A program made the translations under genes and the position numbers. A DNA stretch of 60,000 nucleotides from Polytrichum commune (Eukaryota; Streptophyta; Polytrichopsida; Polytrichales; Polytrichaceae), in assembly GCA_950295325.1 (NCBI GenBank), contig OX485803.1, positions 18,168,001 through 18,228,000 of the forward strand, given 5' to 3'. The notes below the pieces were generated by a model. It saw only the letters and a list, made by a program, of their open reading frames with translations. It searched no databases and had not been told where the DNA came from. Below are positions 10,729-22,436 of this stretch, piece after piece. The first letter of the stretch is position 1, and each line of letters starts with the position of its first letter.

Positions 10729-11289
10729 AGTGTGGAGGTATGTTCATGGTTGCCTTGCGGATGCCGTGAGGTATGTGAAGTTGTTTATTCCATTGTTTTG
10801 TTTGTTTTCTTGGTAGGAATCCTCCTTGTAGTTTGGTTGATTGTGTAAGTTCTAGGGGCAGTGGTGCCATAAATGTTTGGTCAATACATATATTCAAGTT
10901 ATTAAGTAATTCCTTGAAGGTTTCTTGGACTTGTTCCCATTCACGTAAATTGAGGGGGTAAATTTAACTTACCGGTGAGGTTTATTATTTTGATTTGGTT
11001 GTTTTATTGGTATTTGACAATGATGTTTTTGGATACATGTCCTTTTTCTTTTTCTTTTTCTTTGGGGGGGGGGGGGGGAGGGATTGTGTACGATATCCTT
11101 TGGATGTTATTTTTGGGTAGGGGGTTTTTAGTGATCATGCTATTGGGTCCCTAATTTAGGCTTACCATGTAGTGGTCTAAGTTTGGGTTGAGGTTAATTT
11201 TGTGATGTATTTTGTGGAGGTTTGTTGGTTTGTGTAGTACCCATCTATGAGACTAGCTATAATGTAATTGTAGCCACCTTGCCTAGTGA

Positions 11290-11629
11290 CTCGGGGGGGG
11301 CAGTGTGTTAAAATGTGAAGGATATAGGTGCGAACAACCACTATTTTATAGGGGGGTATTACTTTCAATTCTTCTTTTTTTTCACATCCTATCATTATGT
11401 AAATTTCTACTTTGGGTTAATAGAAAAATGGCTTGCATTACTTATAATTTAAAATTACCTATTATTCCATACCCTATAGTACTTTAAAGATGTCCAGTGC
11501 CATTTTTGATACCCTATATTACTCTTAAGCCCAATTATAAATTTTTGCTCCCATGTTTTTAAAATACCCTATCATTTGTTCGCACGTATATTGCTACTCC
11601 AACCAATGACTACCCCCCCCCCCCCCGAG
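11290..11629. mobile_element. hAT-like foldback MITE, 340 bp
   Basis: Terminal inverted repeats begin CTCGGGGGGGG and end CCCCCCCCGAG. The arms continue with related sequence (GTGCGAACAA on the left and its complement on the right). A perfect 8-bp duplication CCTAGTGA flanks it (11282-11289 and 11630-11637), as for hAT elements. It interrupts the LINE endonuclease region. No transposase inside. Confidence 0.85.
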
Positions 11630-11861
11630 CCTAGTGAGGTTTACTATGTTGGTTATTGAGGTGATGCCAATGTTGGTTGTGAATGAGTCTAGTTAACGTC
11701 TTTTGTGACGGTTTGGGTGATGACATTTTGGGTCATCCAATGAGTGAGACTCTTTGTTGAAGTCTCCATTTAGGAAGGTTGTTTGTGCTTGGTATGTTAC
11801 TGTAGTTGATTTTATTTTGGCTTTAATTTTTAGTAATAAACATAGGCTATTAGGGTGTGCT

Positions 11862-11862
<1 letters not shown>

Positions 11863-11894
<32 letters not shown>
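11863..11894. repeat. (AT)n microsatellite
   Basis: About 15 AT dinucleotides inside the LINE. Confidence 0.9.
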
Positions 11895-11897
<3 letters not shown>

Positions 11898-12110
11898 TGA
11901 GTATTATGGACCTTGTATTGGTTTAGTTTGGATTTTATGATTTCTATCTTGGGAATAGTTTTAGGGAGGGGGTTATTAATTCTTTGTATATTCTCTTTGG
12001 AGTATAAGGAGTGAATGGTCTTCTCATACATGTGTGTATATTATATAAGTTATTGTAAATTACTTTTGCAGTTTGGGAATTTGTTGAATATGTATTTGGT
12101 GGATTTATCT

Positions 12111-12942
12111 CACGGGGGGGTCACTCCATTGTCAAGTTGAACACCACGTGAGACCAAAAAAAATCTTCTTTTGGTAAGTTGCACCACCAAAATGGGTCAA
12201 AATTTTATCAATTGTTTTTCATGAGTAGATATACACATTACCTATGACATAGTTAAAAGTGGTAACTAAATTTGATGATTTGTTTTTTTCATAAAACATA
12301 CCGTTTCTAACTAGAATGACACAAAATTGAACTAAAACAATTACTAAAAAAAATAAAGATGACTAAAAATTTCAAAAAATATACAAAAAGATACTATCAA
12401 TGGTTATGTATATGTAGAAAAAATATCATAAATTTTAAAATTATATATGGCATGTAATATAGGGGTAGCAAACTTTGTCCGCACGCACGGGGAGGTCACT
12501 TCATTGTCAAGTTGACACCACGTGCGTGTGGACAAAGTTTGCTACCCCTATATTACATGCCATATATAATTTTAAAATTTATGATATTTTTTCTACATAT
12601 ACATAACCATTGATAGTATCTTTTGTATATATTTTTGAAATTTTTAGTCATCTTTGTTTTTATTAGTAATTGTTTTAGTTCATTTATGTGTCATTCTAGT
12701 TAGAAACGGTATGTTTTATGAAAAAAACAAATCATCAAATGTAGTTACCACTTTTAATTATGTCATAGGTACTGTGTATATCTACTCATGAAAAAAATTT
12801 GATAAAATTTTGACCCATTTTGGTGGTGCAAATTACCAAAAGAAGATTTTTTTTGGTCGCACGTGGTGTTCAACTTGACAATGGAGTGACCTCCCCGTGT
12901 CTGCACGTGGTGTCAACTTGACAATGAAGTGACCTCCCCGTG
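12111..12942. mobile_element. hAT-like foldback element, 832 bp, composite ends
   Basis: Two arms of about 370 bp are near-perfect reverse complements. The ends are CACGGGG and CCCCGTG, flanked by a perfect 8-bp duplication ATTTATCT (12103-12110 and 12943-12950). A terminal module of about 39 bp (CACGGGG...CACCACGTG) occurs four times: once at the left end, once in the centre (about 12487-12525) and twice in tandem at the right end in the opposite direction. The insertion splits the LINE endonuclease between the QETKLQK stretch and the downstream part. No protein coding seen. Confidence 0.9.
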
Positions 12943-14290
12943 ATTTATCTTTTGGAGTTTTGTTTCTTGGATGTGTATGATCTTTGGTGGTGATGTGCAT
13001 TTTTGTACCATATCTATGGTTACTAGTAGGCTAGTGCTAATGTGGCCTATGTTCCATGTGATCATGATTAGAAAGGTTACTGTAGGGTTTGATGAGGTTT
13101 GTGGTTATCGACTTTGGGTTGTTTATGGTGTGGTTGGCGAAGGTGTACCTTGGATTGGTTGATTTTTGTTATGAGTTCTCAGAGGAGGTTATGCATGATG
13201 AATGAGAATTCATGTGTTAGGTTGGTGAGGTGATGGATTCAGCTTTTGCAAGTTTGTTGTTGATGTGGTTGTATGCAATTTCAAATGGTTGGTGATTGTG
13301 TATGATAGGGTGGGTCGTTTAGGATGTGGTTGCGGTGGGACAATTCTAGGTAGGATGGCCTGTTGGGAGGTTTTACAGCCTTTGGAAAATTGTGAGACAT
13401 CTAGGGTCTAGTCTTATGAAGAGATGCTCATCACATTTATATGGGGATGGGATATTGTTATGACGAGTGCGTAAAGTTTGTGGTGGGTAAGTAATGTGCC
13501 TTGTTGTAGTAGATGTTGGAGAGGCGGTTTCTCTAATGTGTCATTTTGATGTTTACGATATGGGTCAAAGAGATTGGTTAGGTGTGTATAGTGTTGCTTT
13601 AATTGTATTGTGTTTGCAATGAAGTAAAAATTATTACTATTATTATTACTATTTTCTTTCTTTTTCTTTTTCTTTGGAGGTGTTCTTTTGAGAAGCCATG
13701 TAAGATTGTTGTTATTGTCCTTGGTTAGTATGCATGTCCCCACTTCATGTAAGAAGGTGACCTAAGTTGTAGACATAAGCGATTGGGGGGATTTGTGTTG
13801 TGGGTTTTCAAAAGTGTGGTATGTTTTGGTAAGTATTGGTGGTGTGTGTGGCATGATCTTGGTATATAGGGTAAAAGATTTTATGGTTGATGTTTTGGGG
13901 GTGTGTATTGGTTGTTGTGGATTTGTCTTGTCTTGGGTTTATGTTTGTTTTGTGGGGTGTATGTAGGGTTAGCAGAGCGTGGTGTGTAGTCTTTGTTTTG
14001 TTGTTGATTGGGATATCACCTAATAGCATTGATATGAAGAGGAATAGTTTGGTGGTGTGTTTTGGGAGGAGATGGATTGGGTATTTTGTGGTTTGCGAAC
14101 TTGATTTGTGGTTGGCATGCCCATGTTATGTGTGGGTGTGCATGTTGTTTGCTTATTGAGATATATTTGATTATTGTGAGTATCCATAAGGGAAAATTTG
14201 AGTTCATTTGTGCTAAGTGTGTACATGGTGCACCATATAAAGATGATGAGTGAAGGGACAATTTGTGGCTTGCACATTTTATTAATGAGG

Positions 14291-14303
14291 GTGGAGGGGG
14301 GGG
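14291..14303. repeat. Poly-G run
   Basis: About 11 consecutive G followed by AGGGGG. Confidence 0.8.
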
Positions 14304-14464
14304 GGGGAGGGGGCTGGAGGAGGAGACATATGATGGTATGATGATAATTTGTAGTCCATTGTGATATTGCCAATGGAGTGCTATTCATTGGGAAGTTGTA
14401 TCCTTGCTGTGGGGTTTGTGGGTTAATTCATGAGCACTATACAATAGAGAGTTCAATGAACCAA

Positions 14465-14700
14465 CCAATGAACAGGGAGAACCAACCTCTAGTTACAGAT
14501 GAACCGGTTGACTTTGAGAAATAACCGGTTGGAGTTCAAGACTTCAGGAAAATCACCGATCAGTTTAAAAGAATCTATGGAATATACCTCCAATTAATAA
14601 AGAAACTCCGAAAGATCACATCATGTAACCGGTTGGACTTGGGAACACTAGGATTTTGACCGATTCTGCCCTAAAATCTCCCCAGACACTGGAACCAATA
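14465..14700. repeat. Dispersed repeat family A, copy 1
   Basis: Shares a series of blocks (AACCGGTTGGAGTTC, GAATCTATGGAATATACC, TGTAACCGGTTGGACTTGGG) with 27747-27990 in the same direction. It shares them with 16425-16640, 21150-21325 and 58480-58710 in the opposite direction. No coding; class unknown. Confidence 0.75.
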
Positions 14701-15339
14701 CTGGAAAACCCGACTTTCAATCCTTCCATCAATCTTACCATTTGACCATCTGCATATATATTACAAGGAAGCTCAAACCTGAATTTACTTTTCTTCCCCG
14801 GATTGACATTTCCTGCTCACTCTGCCCGACGTGACATCAATTCAGTCAACTTATTCTCTCTATATCATGCATACACCACCTGACATAAGTTGATTTACAC
14901 CAACACCAACAAAAACAAAGAGCCAGCCACCCAAGCCGGCCATATATTCACATTTGCCAACTTTATTGCGACAATGATGGGTTTCCCCACTTCCACAATC
15001 GACCAAACGCATGCATGACCTTCTGGCAATGATGTAGAGCGTCCCTGCTTCACGAAACCGACAACCAAGAACTAGCCGCTACCTCAGATCATGCTCAGGT
15101 ATAGCTTATATCGTCTCCACCAAGATTGGCAGCTGGAAAAGAGAGGCCGGCCGATCGATTGATAACATCACATATATATATATATATATATATATGGTAC
15201 TGTGAAGGATTTGCCACGAAGATGCATGATTGAGTGAAATTTAACGGACAATTGAGTGACAACATTGATCACTGCTTATTAATCTACTGGTCAACTAATT
15301 CCAAAGCACCATATATACAGCGACATGACACAATTTATT
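14701..15339. other. No gene seen; (TA)n run
   Basis: Contains a TA microsatellite at about 15172-15195. Nothing else recognised. Confidence 0.4.
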
Positions 15340-15730
15340 TGGGCAGTGAGTGGGTAAGTTGATGTAGATGTGCCTAATGCCCACGGATTAATAATCTGGG
15401 CACCAATGCTTGAGTGCTTTGTGGTTAGGTGTGGATTTAAGAATGGACATTAAAGAGACATGTGCTCAAGAGAGATTGGATTACGTGCTCAAAAAATGCT
15501 AATCAATCCAACTTCAATGGTCAAAATGATTGGGGGACTTACATGACCAGTTTTTTAGCACGAGAATATTCTCTTTGGATAATGAACAAGATTTTCATTT
15601 GAGCTCCAAAAATTATGAGACGAATGGCTACATGCACAATTTGGATTTTGCTAATAATCTCACATTAAATGTGTGTTTTGTGTCCTACGAGAAGTGGTTG
15701 CGGAGGGAAAAGCATCCAAGTAACACACAT
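15340..15730. repeat. Dispersed repeat family B, copy 1
   Basis: Carries a recognisable series (GTTAGGTGTGGAT, ATGAGCTCCAAAAATTATGAG-like, GGCTAC..ACAATTTGGAT, CCTACGAGAAGT). The series is shared with 32310-32640, 38935-39250, 26690-26930 and a piece at 17225-17290. An open frame over 15530-15889 is not conserved in the other copies and is probably chance. Confidence 0.7.
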
Positions 15731-15889
15731 TTACTTGAAGTATGTTCGATTCACCATCCACATGGACTCTACTTGTGTGGACGTCTTTTTTGGGGGGGTT
15801 GTTCAAGTACTTTAGTTCAAGCCCAAACACTAGAAACTAACAGAGCATCTAAGAGTGCGCACCTTTTTTTATCTTCACGGATTTTATAA

Positions 15890-16424
15890 CTGAATTTCTG
15901 ACTTAAAAAAAAATGGTGATATCTTTGTCTCCAAACAGCTTACTCCCATGAGGACAGAGGATATGATCAATATTTGCATGTAGGCATGTGTAAGTGGATG
16001 AGGTGAAGGTCATCTTGTCAAGCTTGTGTTACTTAGGCCCCTTTCACACTAGAGAGGTTCAAGATTGAGAGCTCAAGAAACAATCCTTCTTGTTACACAT
16101 GCCTGTGCACTCAATTCCATTTCACCCAAGACTTGCTTTCAACTCTGGAAATTGCAAGTTCAACCTCTCAACTGAAACAATGTGCTAGTGTAAAGGGACC
16201 CACCCTGCTGAACAATGTGGTCTAAAAGTGCCATGTAGTTGATAGATGCCGTAAAAGAGAGGGCTACAAGTCCATGATATGTATATAAATATATATGTAG
16301 GTAGAGATAGAGAGAGAGAGAGAGGAGAATATATGCCCTGGTGAATAGCATCAAACGGTGAGGACGAAAAAAGCAGAAAACTCATCCTGTGAGCACATGA
16401 GGGTGCAGGTTGTGGCAGTGTCGG
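15890..16424. other. No gene seen; (GA)n run
   Basis: AT-rich spacer with a GA-rich microsatellite at about 16304-16326. Confidence 0.4.
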
Positions 16425-16640
16425 GATCCTAGTGTTTCCAAGTCCAACTGGCTACATGTTGACGTCTTTTGGATTTCCTTCATTGAATTGGGGCATATTC
16501 TATAACTCCCTCCAGAACGATCGGTAAGTTTCTTGAAGTCTTGAACTTCCACCGGTTATTTCTTTCTCCAACTCAACCGCTTCATCTGTAACTTCTCGAC
16601 GTCCATTGGTGTGTGGTGTTGGCTCTCATCAGAAACATGC
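16425..16640. repeat. Dispersed repeat family A, copy 2 (reverse)
   Basis: Reverse-complement relative of 14465-14700: GATCCTAGTGTTTCCAAGTC, ACTTCCACCGGTTATTTC, CAACCGCTTCATCTG. Confidence 0.7.
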
Positions 16641-18357
16641 CATCCAAGCTTGGACGCTTCAATCTGTCATCATGAGTCTCCGTGACCTTTCCCACACTGA
16701 TATATAGTATTCTTGCTTTTCTTCACATCATTTTGCCCCTCTCAAGTGGGCGGCTGGCTCAGTCTACCCACTCATGAGGCTCTGAGGGCTCTGCGATATT
16801 GAGCCACCCGTGAGTGCTCTCTTTAATGTGGATTTGCATTGCCAGACTGAAGAATGACACCCCCAGTGTTTTGTGGTTCCCAAAGAGCAATCCGGTCAAA
16901 ATCTGGGCGACACTTTTCCAGAGCTTGCAGAAAATCTTCAACTCGTTGATATATATATATATATGTATGTAACTCATTGAGGTTTGTATGCCTAAAAACA
17001 AAACAACCAAGATAAAACTGAATCTCCCACTCATGGTGCCCCCGCCCGCCCCCCCCCCCCCCACACTATTTTTAATCATGAAAAAAGAAGTCAAGATTGG
17101 AAGAAAGAATGACACAGCAACAAACGTGGAATTCGTTTTTAAAGGCGTAATTCATGAGCATTATATGAAATATAACTCAGAAGACTGTCCTAGGCTAGCG
17201 CTAGAAGTTCATCATTATCCTATTTCAGGCTTCTAATGATATCAACAACATACTCAATAGGAGCTCCAAATATTACGAATATTCGGCACCGAAAATGTTT
17301 TCTAGTAAATATATGGTCGAGTCACTTAGACGGAACTTCTTTTGCCTTGGAGTGTGGAGTGGGGCACGGGACTTTCGGACACATAGTTCGGTTTTACACT
17401 CGTGAGAATAGATGTTGAACTACGTGCTAGACGATTAATAAATAGCATCCCCACTCTATTCTTGATTGGGAGGAAAGACGTTACGTCTCCTCCTCCTTAC
17501 AACTCAAGCTAACGTTCAGGCTCAAGTCCGGAGGGTGGACTCTTCATACTAATATTTAAGTAAAATTGGACCAAGTCCAACTCCATAATTATTACGTTGT
17601 TGACTTCTATCGTAAGATCTTCTGATGGGATTGTGTGGTAGGATCCTCCGATAAAATGTGCAGAGATAATTATGATATTACTATAGTGATTTTTTTGATT
17701 ATATGTCCATCAATTAGCATTTGAATCTTTATCTATATATATATATATCTATACATAGATAGATACATTTAACATCAAAAATATATATGTGGGTGTTTTC
17801 CATCATAGTCTAACAACATAATAAGCTTCAAGTAATGATTGAGGATTCACATATCTCCCATGAAATTCTAAGTACAGTGTATAAGAAGTGTGTTGGCAAC
17901 CCATCGACGGATTTGCCCAAAGAGTTGAAGCAACCAAAAGGTCTTGGTTTTAAGAATATATGGAAATTCACTTGAATATGAGTTGACTCTTGAAAAGTGC
18001 ATATTTGGGGAGAAGGCACCAATCTAATTTGGTGAACTCATGAGAATTTGACACCTCCTTTGTGGCATTGTTTTGGGGGTGTTATGGGTGTGTGGGAATG
18101 TCGTTTAATCCAAAGTACTAATCTAGAGCTCACAATTTGACAACACTTGCTAGACTATGGAAGAGTTGCATGGCAAAAAACGTCAAAGAAAATTGAGCAT
18201 GTGAAGATGGGTATTATGAAGAATTTGACAAGATGTGGGCGTTACATGGCATTCACCACAACAAGACGGGAAAGAAAGGTAGTATGATCGATTAATCAGC
18301 CACCTTTTGAAAGGTGTGCAGTGAGAATAGTCCATGCCTTCTCTTTTTTAGATGACT
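16641..18357. other. No gene seen
   Basis: Holds a short (TA)n at about 16953-16964, a C-run of about 14 within 17043-17061, TA/GATA-rich DNA at 17733-17770 and a short piece of family B (17225-17290). No convincing exon. Confidence 0.4.
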
Positions 18358-18700
18358 GCACTAAATTTTGTATTTAGTGTCACCCAGTTTATTTGTCTTG
18401 CTCAATCCTAGTTGTAAACTGCCCATGTAGTGTCACTAACACTAACCGTAAACCTAACATTATATGTCAATCCTTGGGAAAAAAATTTGGGCATTACAGA
18501 TTTACAATGTTGCAATTACTGTCACTTACTAAGTGATTCTTCATTCAAACGTCAATCATCCATGACAAAATTTTATTACTTTATCCCTAAGATGCAAAAT
18601 ATACCAAACTTTGTTATAACAATTGGCAATTGGATGAACCAAGAGTAAGTTGGGATGACAGTAGTTGTAAAGTTATTCATAAGCAGTGTCACTAGGAAAG
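18358..18700. repeat. Dispersed repeat family C, copy 1
   Basis: Related over its length to 42175-42540: TATTTAGTGTCACC, TTGTCTTGCTCA, AGATTTACA.TGTTGCAA, CAATCATCCATGACAA. Both copies begin and end near ATTTAGTGTC-like words. Class unknown. Confidence 0.7.
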
Positions 18701-18950
18701 TTATCTCCAGTTGCAACAAATGCTTTAGATATAGACATGTTGGAATCACCAACCTTGTGGCTCCCAAGATGGTTCCAAATTCAATTCACATGTTATCAAG
18801 CAAAGAGAACCAAGCGCAAGAGTGAACTCCATTGAAATGGTCAAGAATAGAAGGAGAGACTCTTTGACAATGTGTTCATTTGTAGGTCTGAAGACAAGAC
18901 ATGAACACCAATCAAGGATTTTTCTTGTGTCTCATCCTCTATCCCAACCT

Positions 18951-20571
18951 CTTAACCCCTAAGTGCTCGAGCAACCATATATGGTTGACCAAAAATTTCG
19001 GCTCGTTTGTGTGTGGGCAGGTAAATTCCTTTGACCGCGTAAATTTTTTTGGCAGGCAGTATGGAAGGGCAACTTTTGGATTGAGGCATTTTTTACCAAA
19101 AAGAGTAAATATTCGATTTTAGAGAGGGTCGCAAAGGCATATATGTCCGTGATGTAGGGAATGGGTGGAGAAAGTGCTTTACTATTTCCTCAATGTTTCA
19201 ACTAATTGGACAATTGTACTTGTTTTTGACATCCAAAGAGTTCTCATTATTCATTTCCTTTGAAAAGTGTCGTAGTGGAAAGAGTAAAAAAATTCCGTAT
19301 TTTTGACCGTCGAATATTAGTATTCACAATTACCAATGTGAAGTAATTTGCAATATCAAATCGTCAAGTGTTAAAATAAAGAAAATGCATTTCAAGAATT
19401 GCAAGGAGGATTGCGAAATGATTAGGATAGGTCTATATGCATACATAGGGTCTTTGGAATCACATTTTTGTATTCTTTCACATGTTGGAGTTGTTCGTGT
19501 CACCTCAAATTCCTAAAAACACTTATGAGCAAATCATACCAACATTGTGGGGAGGGGCGGCATACAAAAAAAAGAATGTATACATTTCTCTTGTTTGAAT
19601 CTCACAACTCTTATGCAATCTCGGTCTCAAAATTGGTATGCTCGGGGAGTTCACTAGACATGTATATATGTATACACGTGCGTGACAAGGGTATTTATTC
19701 AAGGGGTATTTAATTATCCATCCTTAATTTTTTGTACCATATTATTATATAATTTGCTAATTTCTTGTTTTAAAATGACCCTATAATTACTTTTAAATTT
19801 GATGAAGCTCTAATTTTAAGCTAGGTATGTTCATTATAATTATTTGATTTTGCTCCAATGGGTTTAAGAGCATTCAAAGTACTAAGTCACCAAAATCCAA
19901 GGCACAACAAGGTTTAACATTAAGAGTGTTCATAAACAGTTTCAAACAACAAAATCAGCCCATGTTCCTCAATCAAGTTACACGCACAATTAAACACAAC
20001 GGTACTGAGTGTAATAAAAAACAATTAAAACACCAACAACAAAACAAGCAAAAATAGGGTCCATGCAATAATGTAGAAGGGTATAGAGTTAATACTACAA
20101 CATCATGCTTGAAGCAGACATACATAAGACCAACCAAAACTCCTAGTTTTTCATCCAAAATCTTCCTGCCTCTGAACACAAAGGACACCCTATTTCAAAA
20201 AAACCTAGGATCCTGAAATCCTACGGTATATTTTTACAAATATTTTAAAAATATGCGTTATTTGTATCAAGCCTATATTATTTATAATACAAATTTTATC
20301 ATACATACTCACCTATATTACTTCTAAGAAAATTCTAAGTTTTTCCTTTTGTGAATATAAATTACCCTATATTTTCCCGCACGTTTTTTTCTAATATTAT
20401 CGCAGTGAACTCCCCGAGTTGGTATGCATACTAATAAACAAATTCTTTAAACATCTATACGGTTAGATTTTGGATAAAAGACAAATTCCTCCATTGGGGA
20501 TTGTATTAAAGCCATGCACATATTTCTTAGGAAAAGTGCATTCCGAAAGGCTTGGGCACTTAGGGGTTAAG
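18951..20571. repeat. 1.6-kb segment bounded by a perfect 16-bp inverted repeat
   Basis: CTTAACCCCTAAGTGC at 18951-18966 matches its exact complement at 20556-20571. No target duplication is evident. The segment encloses a hAT-like foldback (19641-20418). It may be an older transposon shell. Confidence 0.45.
19641..20418. mobile_element. hAT-like foldback element, 778 bp
   Basis: The ends CTCGGGGAGTTCACT and AGTGAACTCCCCGAG are flanked by a perfect 8-bp duplication TTGGTATG (19633-19640 and 20419-20426). The arms share further diverged words such as an ACGTGCG motif. The terminal CTCGGGG is the same as in 11290-11629. No transposase recognised. Confidence 0.8.
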
Positions 20572-21149
20572 AAGAACTCTATCAACTCCTGAAATCTCGA
20601 AGCCCCTTCATTGCTTCAATTTACTTCATATGTGGAATAATACATTAATCAATCATCTACTTGACAAAGGCTTCAGTCCTGGTAAGAATCCCATGGAAAG
20701 GCTACATAGATGTGCAAGTAGCAGAAATGAGAAGATGGAAGCCACATTTCTACCTCAAATTTTGAAAAGGAAACATTCGGTAGAAAACTCTTGGAATTTC
20801 CATGGATGAAACAGCCAATCGACTACCCTCAAAAGCACATAATCGCCATACTTGGGATGAATATGTGCTTTATTTATCTATACTATACATACCTAACATG
20901 GAACTGGCCTCCTCACTGCCAAGTTGCTAGTGAGTGGGACTACCTTAGAAACTCAAACAATAAAGTAAGATAAAAATTGCATAGGAGGGACGAAATTAGC
21001 TCAGGACTCTGAAAAATTACTTCAGGAATCTGCTCCAGCAGCTCACGTAAGTTAGTACTACTTCACATGGACTTAATTGATTAGTTCATGCAAAGAAGCC
21101 GACACTAGAGTTGTTTTGCCACTATGTATGCATCCGTAAACTTGAACAG
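20572..21149. other. No gene seen
   Basis: Short open stretches only. Nothing assignable. Confidence 0.35.
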
Positions 21150-21325
21150 AATGTTGGGACCAGTGTATTGGGAGATCTTTGGACACAATTGGTCAAAATC
21201 CGAGTGTTTCCAAGCCCAATTGGTTACACATTGTGATTTTTTCACCAGCATTTCTATGTTAAATTGAGGTATAATATTCCATAGATTCCTCTGGAATGGT
21301 CAATGATTCTCCTGAATGAAGACAT
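21150..21325. repeat. Dispersed repeat family A, copy 3 (reverse)
   Basis: Shares GTGTTTCCAAGCCCAATTGG, TTGAGGTATA, CATAGATTCCTCTGGAATG with copies 2 and 5. Confidence 0.7.
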
Positions 21326-22349
21326 TGCAAAATGTATTCCAGTGTGCGACATTGTCTGGTGTGCCATGTGGTGCGTTATGTATTCCAGTATTTGTCAGTT
21401 CGTGTGGCAACACTCAAGACTCAGACACTGCCATTGAGTTTGAATGTACTAATGCTATATGGTAATATGGAACAAATGACGAAGTTGAGCGTGTTTATAT
21501 TTGCCCTACTGGCCTAGAATGATTGTCGTCATGAATTTATAATAATAAGCATGCCTCAAAATTTTCTGAGTACTTTAAAATGTATTTTAAAATAGATTAA
21601 AATTAAATGCACCACTAGATTTCCCACAGAAGGATATATATTTATATATTTATTCCATGATGTCGATGATACAATTCAAAATCTTTGTTAACCCTTAATT
21701 TCTTGGAGCGTATGGTGGTTTCATTAGATCATCTAAGAAGTAACCTTTCTATAGCTTACTTTCGATTGTACTCAAAAAGAAAAGTAGTTGTTAGTAATTT
21801 TAAACTCACGCCAATATTGTAGTAATTTTTAGTAAAATTTATGATTTGTTAATAATATATTTAGAATCATTAAACTTCAATTTTTTTAATAAATATATTC
21901 ATTAAAATTACAATCCAAGGAATAGATATGCACTTTGGGGTAAGAAAAAGAGGCCATGGATAATTGACAATTTTCAATCAAAGTAATATGAGGTGATTAT
22001 ATATAGTAATGTACCAACAAAGGGAAAGATAGTTCATTCTTGATTTAAAACATTGTATTGTGGACAACCATCTTTTCATATTGGAATGGGTTCATCGCCA
22101 TTGACAACAAAATTTCACGAGAAACACAATGACACTCATTATGGTCCTCCTAGCACCTTCCTTTTGGATGAACTTGCCTTCAAGAGTTAGTCATAAGCCC
22201 AAAACGGGTCTCTTATGATGTTAAGGGTTCATGTAAGCTATATATCATGAGTAGGCTCTACACTGATATGCGCCCTTAGGTTGCCTTTGTGGATAAGTTG
22301 CCCTTTTACCCATGCAAATAACCTTGGGTGAAAATTGGCCTCACAAATA
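21326..22349. other. No gene seen
   Basis: AT-rich. No exon or repeat structure that I can support. Confidence 0.35.
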
Positions 22350-22367
22350 TAGATATAGATATATATA

Positions 22368-22398
<31 letters not shown>

Positions 22399-22436
22399 GT
22401 ATGTATGTGTATGTATGTGTATGTATGTATGTATTT
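22350..22436. repeat. (AT)n / (GTAT)n microsatellite
   Basis: ATAG and AT repeats run into about 15 units of GTAT/GTGT. Open frames on both strands here are repeat artefacts. Confidence 0.9.

Larger units (their letters stand above)
9930..14440 (-). mobile_element. LINE (non-LTR) retrotransposon, endonuclease and partial RT, broken
   Basis: On the minus strand, decayed reading frames match an APE-type endonuclease. The start ITWNIG is near 13060, an IQETKLQK stretch is at about 12955-12985, and a FLNGDFN stretch is at about 11755-11790. Further downstream are the first RT blocks: an SPDNIPNEIIK motif at about 10210-10240 and an SDYRPIA motif at about 10055-10080. The region beyond about 9930 is lost, so the catalytic RT centre and the 3' end are missing. 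The coding strand is very A+C-rich, so the plus strand looks G+T-rich. Two foldback elements (11290-11629, 12111-12942) split the endonuclease. A Pro/Thr/Asn-rich stretch at 13.4-14.4 kb may be a decayed ORF1. Stops and frameshifts are many, and both limits are estimates. Confidence 0.7.

Noticed and set aside
15530-15889. 119-codon open frame
   Set aside because: It overlaps dispersed family B. Other copies of the family do not keep this frame open.
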